Positions 34,374 to 43,805 of a stretch of 64,000 nucleotides of DNA are shown one piece after another. This DNA is from Paenibacillus sp. Root444D2 (GTDB taxonomy: Bacteria; Bacillota; Bacilli; Paenibacillales; NBRC-103111). Position 1 is the stretch's first letter. Each line of letters begins with the position of its first letter. Under the pieces are notes generated by a model. The model did no database searches. It was not told the DNA's origin and worked only from the letters and a program-made list of their open reading frames with translations. The position numbers and the translations under genes are program-made. Where the stretch lies: the NCBI RefSeq assembly GCF_001426375.1, contig NZ_LMEO01000050.1:720081-784080 (forward strand). The letters run 5' to 3'.

Positions 34374-35216
34374 TTACTTCCTCCCTAAGATGGCGTCCAT
34401 AGCACCCGATGTATTATAAATAATCTGTTCACCATGATGCGTATAACCTGGAATCATTTCGGCAATGACATAATCGTCATACCCGATAGTTTGAAGGGCT
34501 TTCATAACCTCTGGATAATTAACATCACCGGCTAGAAGATCCACAAAACCGTGCAAGCCTCCTGCGGCGCGGCGGTAATCTTTGAAATGCACTTTTTTGA
34601 TACGTTTATTTAAAATGGAAATCCAATGCTCTGGATAGCCGGCATATAAGACATTCCCTACATCAAAGTAAGCACCCACATATGGCGAATTGATTTTATC
34701 GATAAAGTCTCTCATTTCAAGCGGGGATAGTAAAAATTTGTTCCATACGTTTTCTATACCAATGGATACCTTCAATGAATGGGCAACATCGGAAAGCTCA
34801 TTGAAAGCTTCCAAAGCGTAGTCATAGGCTTGATCATATGGAACCACTTCAGAATCCGGAATGAAATCAACGCCAACAGCACCTGGCACAACCAATATCG
34901 TATCAACACCTAGAATTGCAGCGTTCTCCAATTGTTTCTTGACGATATCTTTCGCTTTTTGACGCGTTTGTGCATGTCCACTTGTTAAAGAATAAGTCCA
35001 GTATAATCCACTGGCTAAGCTCGAAAGCGCTATGCCCTGATCTTCCGCAAGCTTACGGTATTCCTTGATTTCGCTTTCTTTACTTTCCAAGCTTAATTGG
35101 CCAGTCTCATTTAGAGCCAACTCAATGCCGTCGAATCCTGCTTGTTTAGCTACGGTTATACATTGCTCCACATTCATAGAGCCTGGAAATGACCAAATAT
35201 TAATCCCTTTTTTCAT
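34374..35216 (-). CDS. Sugar phosphate isomerase/epimerase (AP_endonuc_2 TIM barrel)
   Basis: A 280-residue xylose-isomerase-like TIM barrel, as in IolE/IolI and related ketose epimerases. Metal-binding positions are visible: Glu in SIGIENVWNK, Asp and His in GAYFDVGNVLYAG and KKVHFKDYR, and Glu in YVIAEMIPGY near the C-terminus. A GGAGGAG site precedes the ATG. First gene of the operon with the Gfo/Idh/MocA dehydrogenase. The substrate is not known; an inositol- or sugar-catabolic role is likely. Confidence 0.88.
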   Translation of the reverse strand: MKKGINIWSFPGSMNVEQCITVAKQAGFDGIELALNETGQLSLESKESEIKEYRKLAEDQGIALSSLASGLYWTYSLTSGHAQTRQKAKDIVKKQLENAAILGVDTILVVPGAVGVDFIPDSEVVPYDQAYDYALEAFNELSDVAHSLKVSIGIENVWNKFLLSPLEMRDFIDKINSPYVGAYFDVGNVLYAGYPEHWISILNKRIKKVHFKDYRRAAGGLHGFVDLLAGDVNYPEVMKALQTIGYDDYVIAEMIPGYTHHGEQIIYNTSGAMDAILGRK

Positions 35217-35375
35217 CGTTATCTCCTCCGTCTCTTCCCTTTATTATAAAAGAGCCGCGCTCGATAAGATTTATCCAAAAAGCCGATTTATTTGCACTTT
35301 TGCAAAAACGGATATGGTAAAATGAGATTAACACTGAGTTTGGAACAAGATCGAGTCTGAGAGAGGACGAGCAGC

Positions 35376-36275
35376 ATGGATTTCCCAAGTATACAACTAC
35401 AGGAATCACTTACCATTCAAACCCTCTTTTCCTTTCATTATTTCGAGTATGCAAAGGGATTTGTATTTGACGGAGAACAACATGACTTCTGGGAGATTCT
35501 TTACGTGGACAAAGGGGAAGTTGAAGTTCGTGCCGATGATCACATTCATACCCTACATCAAGGAAATATGATCTTCCACAAACCCGAGGAATTCCATACG
35601 GTCAGCGTGAAGCACGAGCATACACCGCCAAATCTTATCGTCATATGCTTCGAATGCACGTCTCCTGCCATGGCTATTTTCGAGAAAAAGATTCTGGCAT
35701 TAGGAGATCGGGAAAGAAATATCCTATCCCTCATAATCCAAGAAGGGTTTCAGGCGTTCCTGCCCCCTTTTGACAAACCAACCGTTCATCATTTGGAAAG
35801 AAATCCGCATGCGCCTTTTGCCAGCGAACAAATGATCAAATCCTATTTAGAGGTTTTGTTAATCACACTCATTCGGAATCAAGAGCAAGCTTCCACGCCA
35901 GATTCTATGAAATACAAACAATCATCCCTTCAAAAAGAAAAAGCCGAACAACGAATCGTTCAGCAAATCATGGAGTATTTGAAAGCTAATCTTTCTCAAT
36001 CCTTCACGCAAGACCATTTATGCCAAATGTTTCACTTGGGCAAAAGCCGATTAAAGGAACTTTTCCAATCCCAGATGCAGACAGGCGTCTTGGAAGCTTT
36101 CAAGTCCCTCAAAATTGAACAAGCCAAAACATTTATTAGAGACGGCCGATATAATTTTACAGAGATTGCAGCCATGTTGGGGTACGCCAGCATTCACTAT
36201 TTCTCAAGAGATTTCAAGAAAACCGTTGGCATGCCGCCATCCGACTATGCAAAGTCCGTTAAAGCTCGTTTGTAG
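35376..36275 (+). CDS. AraC-family regulator
   Basis: A 299-residue regulator with an N-terminal cupin sensor (about 20-110; DFWEILYVDKGEVEVRADD, HQGNMIFHKPEEFHTV) and a C-terminal AraC DNA-binding domain (about 205-297; FTQDHLCQMFHLGKSRLKELF, FTEIAAMLGYASIHYFSRDF, then VGMPPSDY). AGAGGAC lies before the ATG. It is divergent from the epimerase-dehydrogenase operon across 159 bp and probably controls it in response to the sugar. Downstream is the second symmetric repeat element. Confidence 0.88.
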   Translation: MDFPSIQLQESLTIQTLFSFHYFEYAKGFVFDGEQHDFWEILYVDKGEVEVRADDHIHTLHQGNMIFHKPEEFHTVSVKHEHTPPNLIVICFECTSPAMAIFEKKILALGDRERNILSLIIQEGFQAFLPPFDKPTVHHLERNPHAPFASEQMIKSYLEVLLITLIRNQEQASTPDSMKYKQSSLQKEKAEQRIVQQIMEYLKANLSQSFTQDHLCQMFHLGKSRLKELFQSQMQTGVLEAFKSLKIEQAKTFIRDGRYNFTEIAAMLGYASIHYFSRDFKKTVGMPPSDYAKSVKARL

Positions 36276-36574
36276 CATGAACAGGGGCTGTCCCGAACTA
36301 ACATAGCCTGACGGTCACCACCATGAATGCTGAGTCCCAACCAAACTTTGTAGAGGGAACGTCGATCCGCTATTTGGACGAAAAACACACGAAATGCTGA
36401 GGAAGAGGAACGATGATGCGTTATTTCGCATTTTTTTCCTCCGGATCGTTTATTTTGATCAAATAGCGCACTCACGTTCCTCTATTTCGATTTTTATTGC
36501 AGATTTCCCTAAATAACGAATCGATGTTCCGCAAACTAGAGGTCAAGTGAGACTTTCCCTTTTAATCGACAGAA
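36276..36574. other. Intergenic region after the AraC gene
   Basis: No gene is seen. It is filled by the second copy of the symmetric element, with a GGGGCTGTCCC hairpin just after the AraC stop and the operon terminator at its right end. Confidence 0.75.
36354..36532. repeat. Dyad-symmetric intergenic element, copy B
   Basis: Units at 36356-36377 (+), 36407-36429 (+), 36461-36482 (-) and 36511-36532 (-) share the GGAACG...TATTT pattern of copy A. They have the same order (two forward, two reverse), the same 50-51 bp spacing and the same 179-bp total, and are symmetric about 36444. Sequence between units is not conserved with copy A. Confidence 0.85.
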
Positions 36575-36619
36575 AACAAAAAAAGAGAAGGCAAGTATAA
36601 CCTTGCTTTCTCTTTTTTG
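36575..36619 (-). terminator. Terminator of the RND efflux operon
   Basis: AAGAGAAGGCAAG pairs with CTTGCTTTCTCTT. A run of seven T residues follows on the minus strand. Confidence 0.85.
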
Positions 36620-36631
36620 TTGAACTGGCCC

Positions 36632-38344
36632 TTATTTGATGACTTTCAATAAACGCTTAGCCGTTCCATTCTGCGTTTCGATTGTTTCATACACATTGAC
36701 CGTGAAAGGATAGCTGAATTGATCGGTTGTAATATTCGTTGCATCCAGCATTTGTTTCCCGCTGATTAACTTATTTACACCTGTGAAGGAAGCGTCCTTA
36801 GAACCGACAACACGTCCGGCGTTATCAACAATTTCAAATTTCAATTTCGAGAAGTTGTTGTCAACCACGACATTTTCTTTCTGTTTAATGTCCAGATCAA
36901 GTCGGAACTTGTACGTATACGCCAATTGAGCAGTCGTCTGTGTGCTCACTGTGACATCATTGAACGTCAGATCAAATGGATATAAGGAAATGGTGGAATC
37001 CGTTTCTTCCTTCTGTACATCCGTTTGCAGAGCGGCAATCGTTGTTGTAAAAGGTGCAGCAGCCACGGAATCGAGCAGCTTTAACGAGAAGCTTGTTCTC
37101 TCTTCGGTTTGCGGCACAATGTAGGAGTAGCTTACTACGTAGCTTAATCCAGGATTTAGCGTCGTCGTTACATTCGTTTGGCGGGAACCTTGATAAGTAA
37201 CACCATGTGCATTAACCAATTCCGATAGGAAGGCAGGCGTTGCTGTAGGCGTTGTACTCGTATTCGTTAATTTGAACTTAGCTACCGCAGTTTGGTAGCC
37301 TTCACCTGGATTCTCATGCAGATGAAGCTCCATAAGCGATACTTCTGTTGACTTATCAACAACTTTGGTCAAAGCATCAAATGTGATCGGCTGACCCATT
37401 GTGTAAGGCGCTGCAGCAGAATTCCCATGCTCTTTTGGCCATGCAATAGCTAGTTTTCCAGTTGCTAGCGTAATGGCTTGACCTCCACCTTTGGGTACAA
37501 ACGTATCCGTCGATACAACGAGAAGGTTAGACAGTGTCACACCATTTTCCACTGGAATCGCGAAATGAATGTATTTCTTTTCGCCTGCCTCCAAGGTCAC
37601 CGGGTCTACTTCGGAACGTTTGCCTTCATAACTTTTCAGCTCGGACTGCGCGTCCATTCGGAAAGCAGGAACGGTTTCCCGCCCCGCGCCGGGATTACTA
37701 GCTAATACCGTTACGACAGCTACGCGGCCTGACGCCGTATTTTGCATAGAAACTTCGACTGGTGAATAGGTCAGTCCTGAATTAACCCCTGGAATGGTGA
37801 ATGCTTGACCCCATGCTAAGTTTTCGAGACTCTGCAAAGCTGTATTTCCTGTACCGCCATACCACACGGATTTAGTTGGTATAGCTAGCAGTGTAGTTTC
37901 CACCTTTGGATAGGAATAGATATCTACATTGACGAAGGATAATTGCTCAATTTGACCAATTTCCTTGCTATCAACGGAAGTCATGTACACAAGCTCGCCG
38001 ATTTCTTTGGGCTGCAAAGCTTCTTTATTGCTCGCACTTGGTTTCAAGGTATACGAAACGCCACTAGCAGTTTGAACACGAAGCTCGTGCTCGGGAACTC
38101 TGTTCTGCACGGCACCTCCGTTATATAAGCGAACAGTAACCGCAAGTTGTGAACCTGACGCGGTTGGCGTCACGGCTGCACTTTTGATCGCGGCACGTAT
38201 ATCAGGTGTCAATCCGTAATTGACTGTTGGTGCAGAGGCACTAGGCGTCGTTGAGTCGGCCGCCCATACGGCCGTGCCGCCTTGAACGATCATTGCTCCT
38301 AGCATGATAGCTGTCAGACTAGATTTCCATGGTTTGTTTTTCAT
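36632..38344 (-). CDS. Secreted protein of unknown function in the RND operon
   Basis: A 570-residue exported protein. The signal peptide covers about residues 1-28 (ends TAVWAADS). The rest is beta-rich with Ala/Thr/Ser content and repeated patterns resembling Ig-like or DUF-type modules (A-V-T-V-R-L-Y-N-G-G, V-A-V-V-T-V-L-A-S-N, A-V-A-K-F-K-L-T-N-T). I recognise no catalytic motif. It follows the adaptor gene by 36 bp and shares its terminator, so it is the third gene of the efflux operon. It may assist export or assembly at the wall, by inference. Confidence 0.75.
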   Translation of the reverse strand: MKNKPWKSSLTAIMLGAMIVQGGTAVWAADSTTPSASAPTVNYGLTPDIRAAIKSAAVTPTASGSQLAVTVRLYNGGAVQNRVPEHELRVQTASGVSYTLKPSASNKEALQPKEIGELVYMTSVDSKEIGQIEQLSFVNVDIYSYPKVETTLLAIPTKSVWYGGTGNTALQSLENLAWGQAFTIPGVNSGLTYSPVEVSMQNTASGRVAVVTVLASNPGAGRETVPAFRMDAQSELKSYEGKRSEVDPVTLEAGEKKYIHFAIPVENGVTLSNLLVVSTDTFVPKGGGQAITLATGKLAIAWPKEHGNSAAAPYTMGQPITFDALTKVVDKSTEVSLMELHLHENPGEGYQTAVAKFKLTNTSTTPTATPAFLSELVNAHGVTYQGSRQTNVTTTLNPGLSYVVSYSYIVPQTEERTSFSLKLLDSVAAAPFTTTIAALQTDVQKEETDSTISLYPFDLTFNDVTVSTQTTAQLAYTYKFRLDLDIKQKENVVVDNNFSKLKFEIVDNAGRVVGSKDASFTGVNKLISGKQMLDATNITTDQFSYPFTVNVYETIETQNGTAKRLLKVIK

Positions 38345-38380
38345 GTAAGTACTCTCCTTATTGTGAAGTTTCGCTGATGT

Positions 38381-39685
38381 CTATTTGGCTGTTGGTGTTG
38401 TTGTCGGCTGCGGCCCCGCGCTAGCATTAGCACTGTCTACTTTTTGTCCGTCCTTCAAGGTGTTCTGTCCGGCAGTAACCAATTTCTCGCCGTCTTTGAC
38501 GCCTTCAATCACTTCTTGATACTCTCCGTTAATGCGTCCTAATTTCACTTTCCGTTTCTGATATTGATCACCTTGCTGAACAAAGACGAAGGTATCGGAC
38601 TCTTCACGAATGATGCTTAATGTAGGAATAGCAACCACTTGTTCTTCCGTCTCAGTCGTAAGCTGTACCATGAATCGATTACCTGGCTGCAGCAGATGAT
38701 CGCTATTGGGAACTTCCAGTTCTAACGTGTACGTTTTTGTTGCAGCACTCATAATAGGTGCCAAATAGCTAATTTTAGCTGTTCCTTTTTTGTCAGGAGT
38801 ATCCGGATTATAGTAAATGAGTTCTTGCTTTCCTTTAACAAGGAGGAAATTCGTTTCTGTAAGCTCGGTTTTGATTTTGATTGGATCAATCTGCTGGACT
38901 TGCCCAACTTTCCCTGCCGCGGCAGCTACTGTTTGCCCAACCACTACGTTGAAATCCGTTAGAACTCCGTTACCTGGTGCTTTAACTTGATAATTCTCTA
39001 ATGAGCGAGTCGCATCTTCTAGAGATAGGCTTGCGGATTCAGCCTGTGTTTGAATAGAAGAGATAGAATCCGAGTTGTCAAAAGCTGAAAGCTTGCTCTG
39101 TGCAGCATCTAGATTCATCTTGGCGCTATCCAGCGCTTGTTTGGATTGATCCACCTGATGCTGAACGGCAATGCCTGCGTCATATTCATTACGAACTTTG
39201 TTGTATTCTTGCTCAGCATTCTTGACTGCCGTTTGCGATCTAGTTACATTGTCCGTTAGATCCTTGCGGTTATTTACTTTATTATCCTTTGCTTGCTGCA
39301 AGGATTCTTGGGCACTTCTTACAGAAAGCTCACTTTTCCTTTTTGCAGATAAGGCATCTTTATTATCAATAACGAAGAGAATTTCCCCCTTCTCAACATA
39401 CTCTCCACGTTTTCTCAGCACTTCCGTTACTTCACCGTTAGCTTTCGATACGACATCAAGCGTTGTTCCTGCCGCTACATCAGCAACTTGTTCGATCGGA
39501 TTGCTAATTTTCTGCTTCTTTATGACATCTGTTTTAATCGCCTTTGGTGCTAACTGCACCGTTGCAGCCCCTTTTGCACCTGGAGCTGAACAAGCTGAAG
39601 CCAAGACCGCCGCAGCGGTCAATAGGACTATCACCCCCATCGAACGGGATTTAAATTTTCGTTTCCGCGAACTATCGTTAATCAT
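38381..39685 (-). CDS. RND efflux adaptor lipoprotein (HlyD/MFP family)
   Basis: A 434-residue lipoprotein; the lipobox is in VLASACS near residue 32. The membrane-fusion layout is clear: lipoyl-like half-motifs (GTTLDVVSKANGEVTEVLRK and YQVKAPGNGVLTDFNVVVGQ) flank a long alpha-helical hairpin (about 115-225), then a beta-barrel (about 280-350) and C-terminal domain (VTAGQNTLKDGQKV). AAGGAGG precedes the ATG, 12 bases after the RND stop. It should link the RND pump to the cell envelope of this Gram-positive cell. Confidence 0.9.
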   Translation of the reverse strand: MINDSSRKRKFKSRSMGVIVLLTAAAVLASACSAPGAKGAATVQLAPKAIKTDVIKKQKISNPIEQVADVAAGTTLDVVSKANGEVTEVLRKRGEYVEKGEILFVIDNKDALSAKRKSELSVRSAQESLQQAKDNKVNNRKDLTDNVTRSQTAVKNAEQEYNKVRNEYDAGIAVQHQVDQSKQALDSAKMNLDAAQSKLSAFDNSDSISSIQTQAESASLSLEDATRSLENYQVKAPGNGVLTDFNVVVGQTVAAAAGKVGQVQQIDPIKIKTELTETNFLLVKGKQELIYYNPDTPDKKGTAKISYLAPIMSAATKTYTLELEVPNSDHLLQPGNRFMVQLTTETEEQVVAIPTLSIIREESDTFVFVQQGDQYQKRKVKLGRINGEYQEVIEGVKDGEKLVTAGQNTLKDGQKVDSANASAGPQPTTTPTAK

Positions 39686-39697
39686 CTATGTGCCTCC

Positions 39698-42600
39698 TTA
39701 TACCTCTAACATCGTTTTTTCGTTTACTTTCTTACGATTGAACATACGACCTATACGGTTCTTTATACTTTCAATCAATTCGTACACAATCGGTACGACA
39801 ACTAGTGTCAATAGCGTAGAGGTAATCAAACCGCCGATAACGACTACACCCAGTCCTTTACCGATTAATCCGCCTTCTCCAGAAATACCGAGCGCAAGAG
39901 GCACCAATGCCATAATGGTAGCTCCAGCGGTCATAATAATAGGACGAAGTCTTACTTTCCCCGCTTCAATTAGAGCATGACGTACCGTGTATCCATCTTC
40001 GCGCAGCTGCTGGGCACGATCGATTAATACGATCGCATTCGTCACTACGATTCCAATAAGCATGAGGAAACCAATCATTGAGGTTACGGTTAACGGCTCT
40101 CTTGCTATGACAAGTCCGAGAAGACCCCCAATAACAGCAAGCGGTAGTGAGAACAAGATGGCGAATGGTGCACTTGCGTTTCCAAAGGCCAATACCATAA
40201 TCAAGTAAACTACGAATATGGCCGCAGCCATCGCGATGAACAACTGCATGAAGCTTTCATTCACATCATCCGAAACACCACTAATTTTGGGTGTCACGCC
40301 TTCAGGCAATTCGATATCTTTCATCGCAGCGCTGATTTTGGCACTCACACCAGTTTTATCAGCTGCATTGATTTTTGCAGTCACTTTCACAAGCTGCTGC
40401 TGTTTCTCACGTGCGAGCGAAGCAGCGCCTTTCGTTTCACTGACCTTAGCTACTTCTTTCAATAAAACCTTTGAACCATTCGATCCGGTCAATGGGATAT
40501 TACCTAGCTTTTCTAGTGTATCTTTGTCCGATTTATCTAACGATACCGTTGTTGTATAAACGATATTATCGAATTTCATGTCTCCTAGATTTTGCTTTTG
40601 AATCCACGCACGTGCGGTATCACGAACGGTCGATGAGCTTAATCCGTATGCTCTCGCTTTTTTCTGATCCACAGCAATTTCAATTTCTGTTTTGGCATCA
40701 CTCAGGTTATCCCCAATTTCACTTAGCTCCGTGAATGTATTTAGCTTCTCTTTAACCAAACCGGCTGCTTTCTCTAATTGAAGCTGATCCTCGCCTTGCA
40801 GGGTATAGGCAAAGTCAGTCGATGAAACACCGAAATCACCTTCCATGGATTTAGGCTCTACTTCAGATCCGCTCGGCAATTCAGAGAGAATATAAGCTTT
40901 CATCTGGTCTTTCACTTGATTCGGATCGACCTTATCATTCACTTGGACAAAAATCTGAGAAGCATAAGGCGTCCGTTCGTCATCTTTGCCTGCATAACCG
41001 ACTAAGGCTTCAACGAATTTGAACACAGGCTCGCCATTTGAATCTTTCGTATCTAGCAGGACAGTTTCAATTTCTTTCGTTTTTGTATCTGTAGCTTCAA
41101 AAGAAGTCGCATACGGCATTTTGATCTGGAAATACATTGTTTTTGCAGGTTTCGAGCTAGGCAAGAACGAAACCGATAGGAACGGTACCGTCGCTGCAAT
41201 TGTGACTACAAGCATAAGTCCTGAAATTAACAATGTTTTTATCCGATTTTTCAAGCTCCACGTCAATACCTTTTCGTAGAATGTTGTTAATTTGGTTGGT
41301 TTTGATTCATCATGGTGCCCCTTGCCCGGCTTGCTGCGAAGAACGAGCAATTTTGCGAGCATCGGAATAACCGTTAAAGCAACAATTAAGGAAGATAAAA
41401 GTGCACAAGCAATTGTTAAGGCAAAAGGTCTAAAGAACCCTCCTACAACACCCGTTACCAAAGCCAGTGGAGCAAAAACCCCTACGGTTGCCAAAGTTGA
41501 GGACGTAATAGCCATCGAAACTTGCTTCGTCGCTAAGGCGATGACGGATTCTTTGCGTTCCTGCGCTTTTTCCAATGAAGCATATATGTTTTCGATAACA
41601 ACAATGGAATCATCAACCACGCGACCTACTGCGATAAAAATACCACCGAGTGTCATGGTATTAAGCGTTAAATTTAATTGCGACATTAATAGTAAGGTGA
41701 TCAAAATGGAAAGTGGAATCGAGACAAGAACAATAAGTGTCATCCGAATGTTCCGGAGGAAAATAAGTATCATTAAAGAAGCCAATATCGCCCCTACAAT
41801 ACCTTCACGTACAAGTCCTGTAATGGACTCTTTAATTTGATCTGCACTATCATAAGTGTTTTTGAAAGTAATGTTTGGTAGTGTCGTTTCCCACTCATGA
41901 ATCAGCTTCTCGATGGATCCTGAGAAATCAACCGCATTAGCACTGCCTGCTTTGTACAAAATCATACCAATAGCCGGCTTGCCATCCAGTCTGCCATTGA
42001 AGTCAGATTCCGTTATCGCCTTTACCTTAGAGACTTGATCTAGTGTTACAATATCTCCTTTAGGTGTGGTGATTTCAACCTGTTGCAAATCGTACAAGCT
42101 TGATAAATTGCCAGTGACACGAGTCATCTTATTGTTGCCGCTAATTTCTACGCTACCGATAGGACTCTTCGTCGCAGCGGAATTAATTGCATTGCTCACT
42201 AGAGCCGGTGACAATCCATATACATCAAGCGCAGCAGCATCCAGCTCAATATCGAGCGAAGTGCTTCTGGCACCAATAACGTCCATATGGTCGATCCCTT
42301 TAATTCCTTCAAGACCAGGCTTGATTTTATCTTTAAAAGACTTGTCGAGCTCAGTTTGGCTTACCCCGTCCTTCGCATAAGCGACTAAGTAATTGGAAGG
42401 GAATGATGCAGCACCGAATGTTGACGCTTTTGGCGCTCCTGCAGCAGCCGGAAGCTTAACTTCAGCCAACATATCTTGAACGGCCTGCTTCTTCTTGTCA
42501 ATATCTACATTTTGTTTGAACAGAACGATAATCATGGAGAAATTATCACTCGAAGTTGAAGTTATGGAATCCAGATCTTCAATGTTCGCTAACTTTTCTT

Positions 42601-42802
42601 CAATAGGAGCCGTAATTTCATCCATGACATCCTTGGGCGCTCCTGTATAGGTAGTTGTTACAGCAACTACTGGAAAAGAAACGTTTGGCATGTTCTCTAC
42701 TTTAAGCTGTGTGGATGAATAAAATCCGCCAACAAAAAGCATGATCATGATAATGAATAATGCCGAGACATTCTTCATGGAAAACTGTGTTAATCGATTC
42801 AT
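39698..42802 (-). CDS. RND-family efflux permease (SwrC/YerP-like)
   Basis: A 1034-residue proton-driven pump with 12 membrane helices and two large extracytoplasmic loops in the AcrB/SwrC pattern. Landmarks are VENMPNVSFPVVAVTTTYTG, the helix-4 region GGIFIAVGRVVDDSIVVIEN with its proton-relay Asp pair, and GFLMLIGIVVTNAIVLID in the second half. In bacilli such pumps export surfactin-like lipopeptides or drugs. A GGGGAG site precedes the ATG. First gene of an operon with the adaptor and a secreted protein. Substrate unknown. Confidence 0.93.
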   Translation of the reverse strand: MNRLTQFSMKNVSALFIIMIMLFVGGFYSSTQLKVENMPNVSFPVVAVTTTYTGAPKDVMDEITAPIEEKLANIEDLDSITSTSSDNFSMIIVLFKQNVDIDKKKQAVQDMLAEVKLPAAAGAPKASTFGAASFPSNYLVAYAKDGVSQTELDKSFKDKIKPGLEGIKGIDHMDVIGARSTSLDIELDAAALDVYGLSPALVSNAINSAATKSPIGSVEISGNNKMTRVTGNLSSLYDLQQVEITTPKGDIVTLDQVSKVKAITESDFNGRLDGKPAIGMILYKAGSANAVDFSGSIEKLIHEWETTLPNITFKNTYDSADQIKESITGLVREGIVGAILASLMILIFLRNIRMTLIVLVSIPLSILITLLLMSQLNLTLNTMTLGGIFIAVGRVVDDSIVVIENIYASLEKAQERKESVIALATKQVSMAITSSTLATVGVFAPLALVTGVVGGFFRPFALTIACALLSSLIVALTVIPMLAKLLVLRSKPGKGHHDESKPTKLTTFYEKVLTWSLKNRIKTLLISGLMLVVTIAATVPFLSVSFLPSSKPAKTMYFQIKMPYATSFEATDTKTKEIETVLLDTKDSNGEPVFKFVEALVGYAGKDDERTPYASQIFVQVNDKVDPNQVKDQMKAYILSELPSGSEVEPKSMEGDFGVSSTDFAYTLQGEDQLQLEKAAGLVKEKLNTFTELSEIGDNLSDAKTEIEIAVDQKKARAYGLSSSTVRDTARAWIQKQNLGDMKFDNIVYTTTVSLDKSDKDTLEKLGNIPLTGSNGSKVLLKEVAKVSETKGAASLAREKQQQLVKVTAKINAADKTGVSAKISAAMKDIELPEGVTPKISGVSDDVNESFMQLFIAMAAAIFVVYLIMVLAFGNASAPFAILFSLPLAVIGGLLGLVIAREPLTVTSMIGFLMLIGIVVTNAIVLIDRAQQLREDGYTVRHALIEAGKVRLRPIIMTAGATIMALVPLALGISGEGGLIGKGLGVVVIGGLITSTLLTLVVVPIVYELIESIKNRIGRMFNRKKVNEKTMLEV

Positions 42803-42895
42803 TCCTGTACTCCCCTCATGACAAGCGTAAACTTATTCTCATCAAATGTTTATAAGCTAACCATACAGGTTCAATATGAACCCAATATGAACAAA

Positions 42896-42951
42896 TAAAA
42901 AAAGTCACCAATCATCTCCGTGAATAACACGGGGATCTATTGGTGACCTTC
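42896..42951 (-). terminator. Terminator of the collagen-like gene
   Basis: Outer arms GTCACCAAT/ATTGGTGAC and inner arms ATCTCCGTG/CACGGGGAT form a nested stem. Seven T residues follow on the minus strand. It also keeps read-through away from the RND operon. Confidence 0.85.
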
Positions 42952-43027
42952 TTTAACTAACATAGAAACTGTGGCAGGTTATGATAGAACCGCCGCCATA
43001 TAAAAGGTGCCATTTCCTAATTGATTA

Positions 43028-43603
43028 TTATGCTAACTTTTCAATTACAATAGATGCGCTTACTACAGGTGTGCCTCCACCAATAGCGTTTTGCAATACC
43101 AAATTCCCCATATTATCAATCCGATTCAATGTTAACGTACCACCTGCCGTTAATTGAGTAACGACCTGACCTTGGTAAGGTTGGTTTCCTGCGTTTGTAC
43201 CATAATTGCTGCAAAGTACCAAGGAAGCTGGAGTAGGACCAGCTGGATCAAAAAACAAACCAAACGCATTATTACCTGGTGTAGGGAACACTTCCCAACT
43301 TATAAGATAGGTGCCAGACTGAAGGATATTGATCGTTTGCGGAGCTGTGAATGAAATGGCCGTACCAGTGATAAGAGAATTATTGAAAGTAACGGCTTCT
43401 CCTTGCCCGCCGGGGACTGATGCAGCATCAACGTTTTGTTCCTCTGTGCTGCAAAGGAAAGCGAATGAAGATATCCCTCCAGCTGGACCTTGCGGTCCTT
43501 GCGGTCCTTGTGGTCCTTGTGGTCCTTGTGGTCCTTGTGGTCCTTGTGGTCCTTGTGGTCCTTGTGGTCCTGGAGGGCCTGGGGGGCCAGGTACTCTACC
43601 CAT
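43028..43603 (-). CDS. Collagen-like surface protein with BclA-type C-terminal domain
   Basis: A 191-residue protein. After M-G-R-V-P comes a short collagen-like stretch of two G-P-P and about nine G-P-Q triplets (residues about 6-40). A globular C-terminal domain (about 45-191) of the TNF/C1q-like jelly-roll type seen in exosporium glycoprotein BclA follows: [47 protein letters not shown]. It probably trimerises and coats the spore or cell surface. There is no Sec signal, as for exosporium proteins. AAGGAGTG precedes the ATG. Single gene, divergent from the YheC/YheD-like coat gene. Confidence 0.87.
   Translation of the reverse strand: MGRVPGPPGPPGPQGPQGPQGPQGPQGPQGPQGPQGPQGPAGGISSFAFLCSTEEQNVDAASVPGGQGEAVTFNNSLITGTAISFTAPQTINILQSGTYLISWEVFPTPGNNAFGLFFDPAGPTPASLVLCSNYGTNAGNQPYQGQVVTQLTAGGTLTLNRIDNMGNLVLQNAIGGGTPVVSASIVIEKLA
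43488..43575 (-). repeat. 9-bp tandem repeats in the collagen-like gene
   Basis: The unit GGTCCTTGT (plus strand) is repeated about nine times with only third-position changes near one end. Such arrays change copy number by slippage in steps of one G-P-Q triplet without frameshift. Confidence 0.9.
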
Positions 43604-43805
43604 AAAAAATCACTCCTTATTTGTTGTCAAAATTAAGGTATTCACCTAACAACGTTTTGGCTGGGCTATTTTACCTCAAAGGCAAATTAATTTCTAATTT
43701 AATAAATGAACACATTTTCTATTCCATTGTATTCTTGTCCATACACTTCCAATTTCCTAACATATTCTGTATAGGACTTTCTTTACAGGATTAAGGAGGA
43801 AAATG

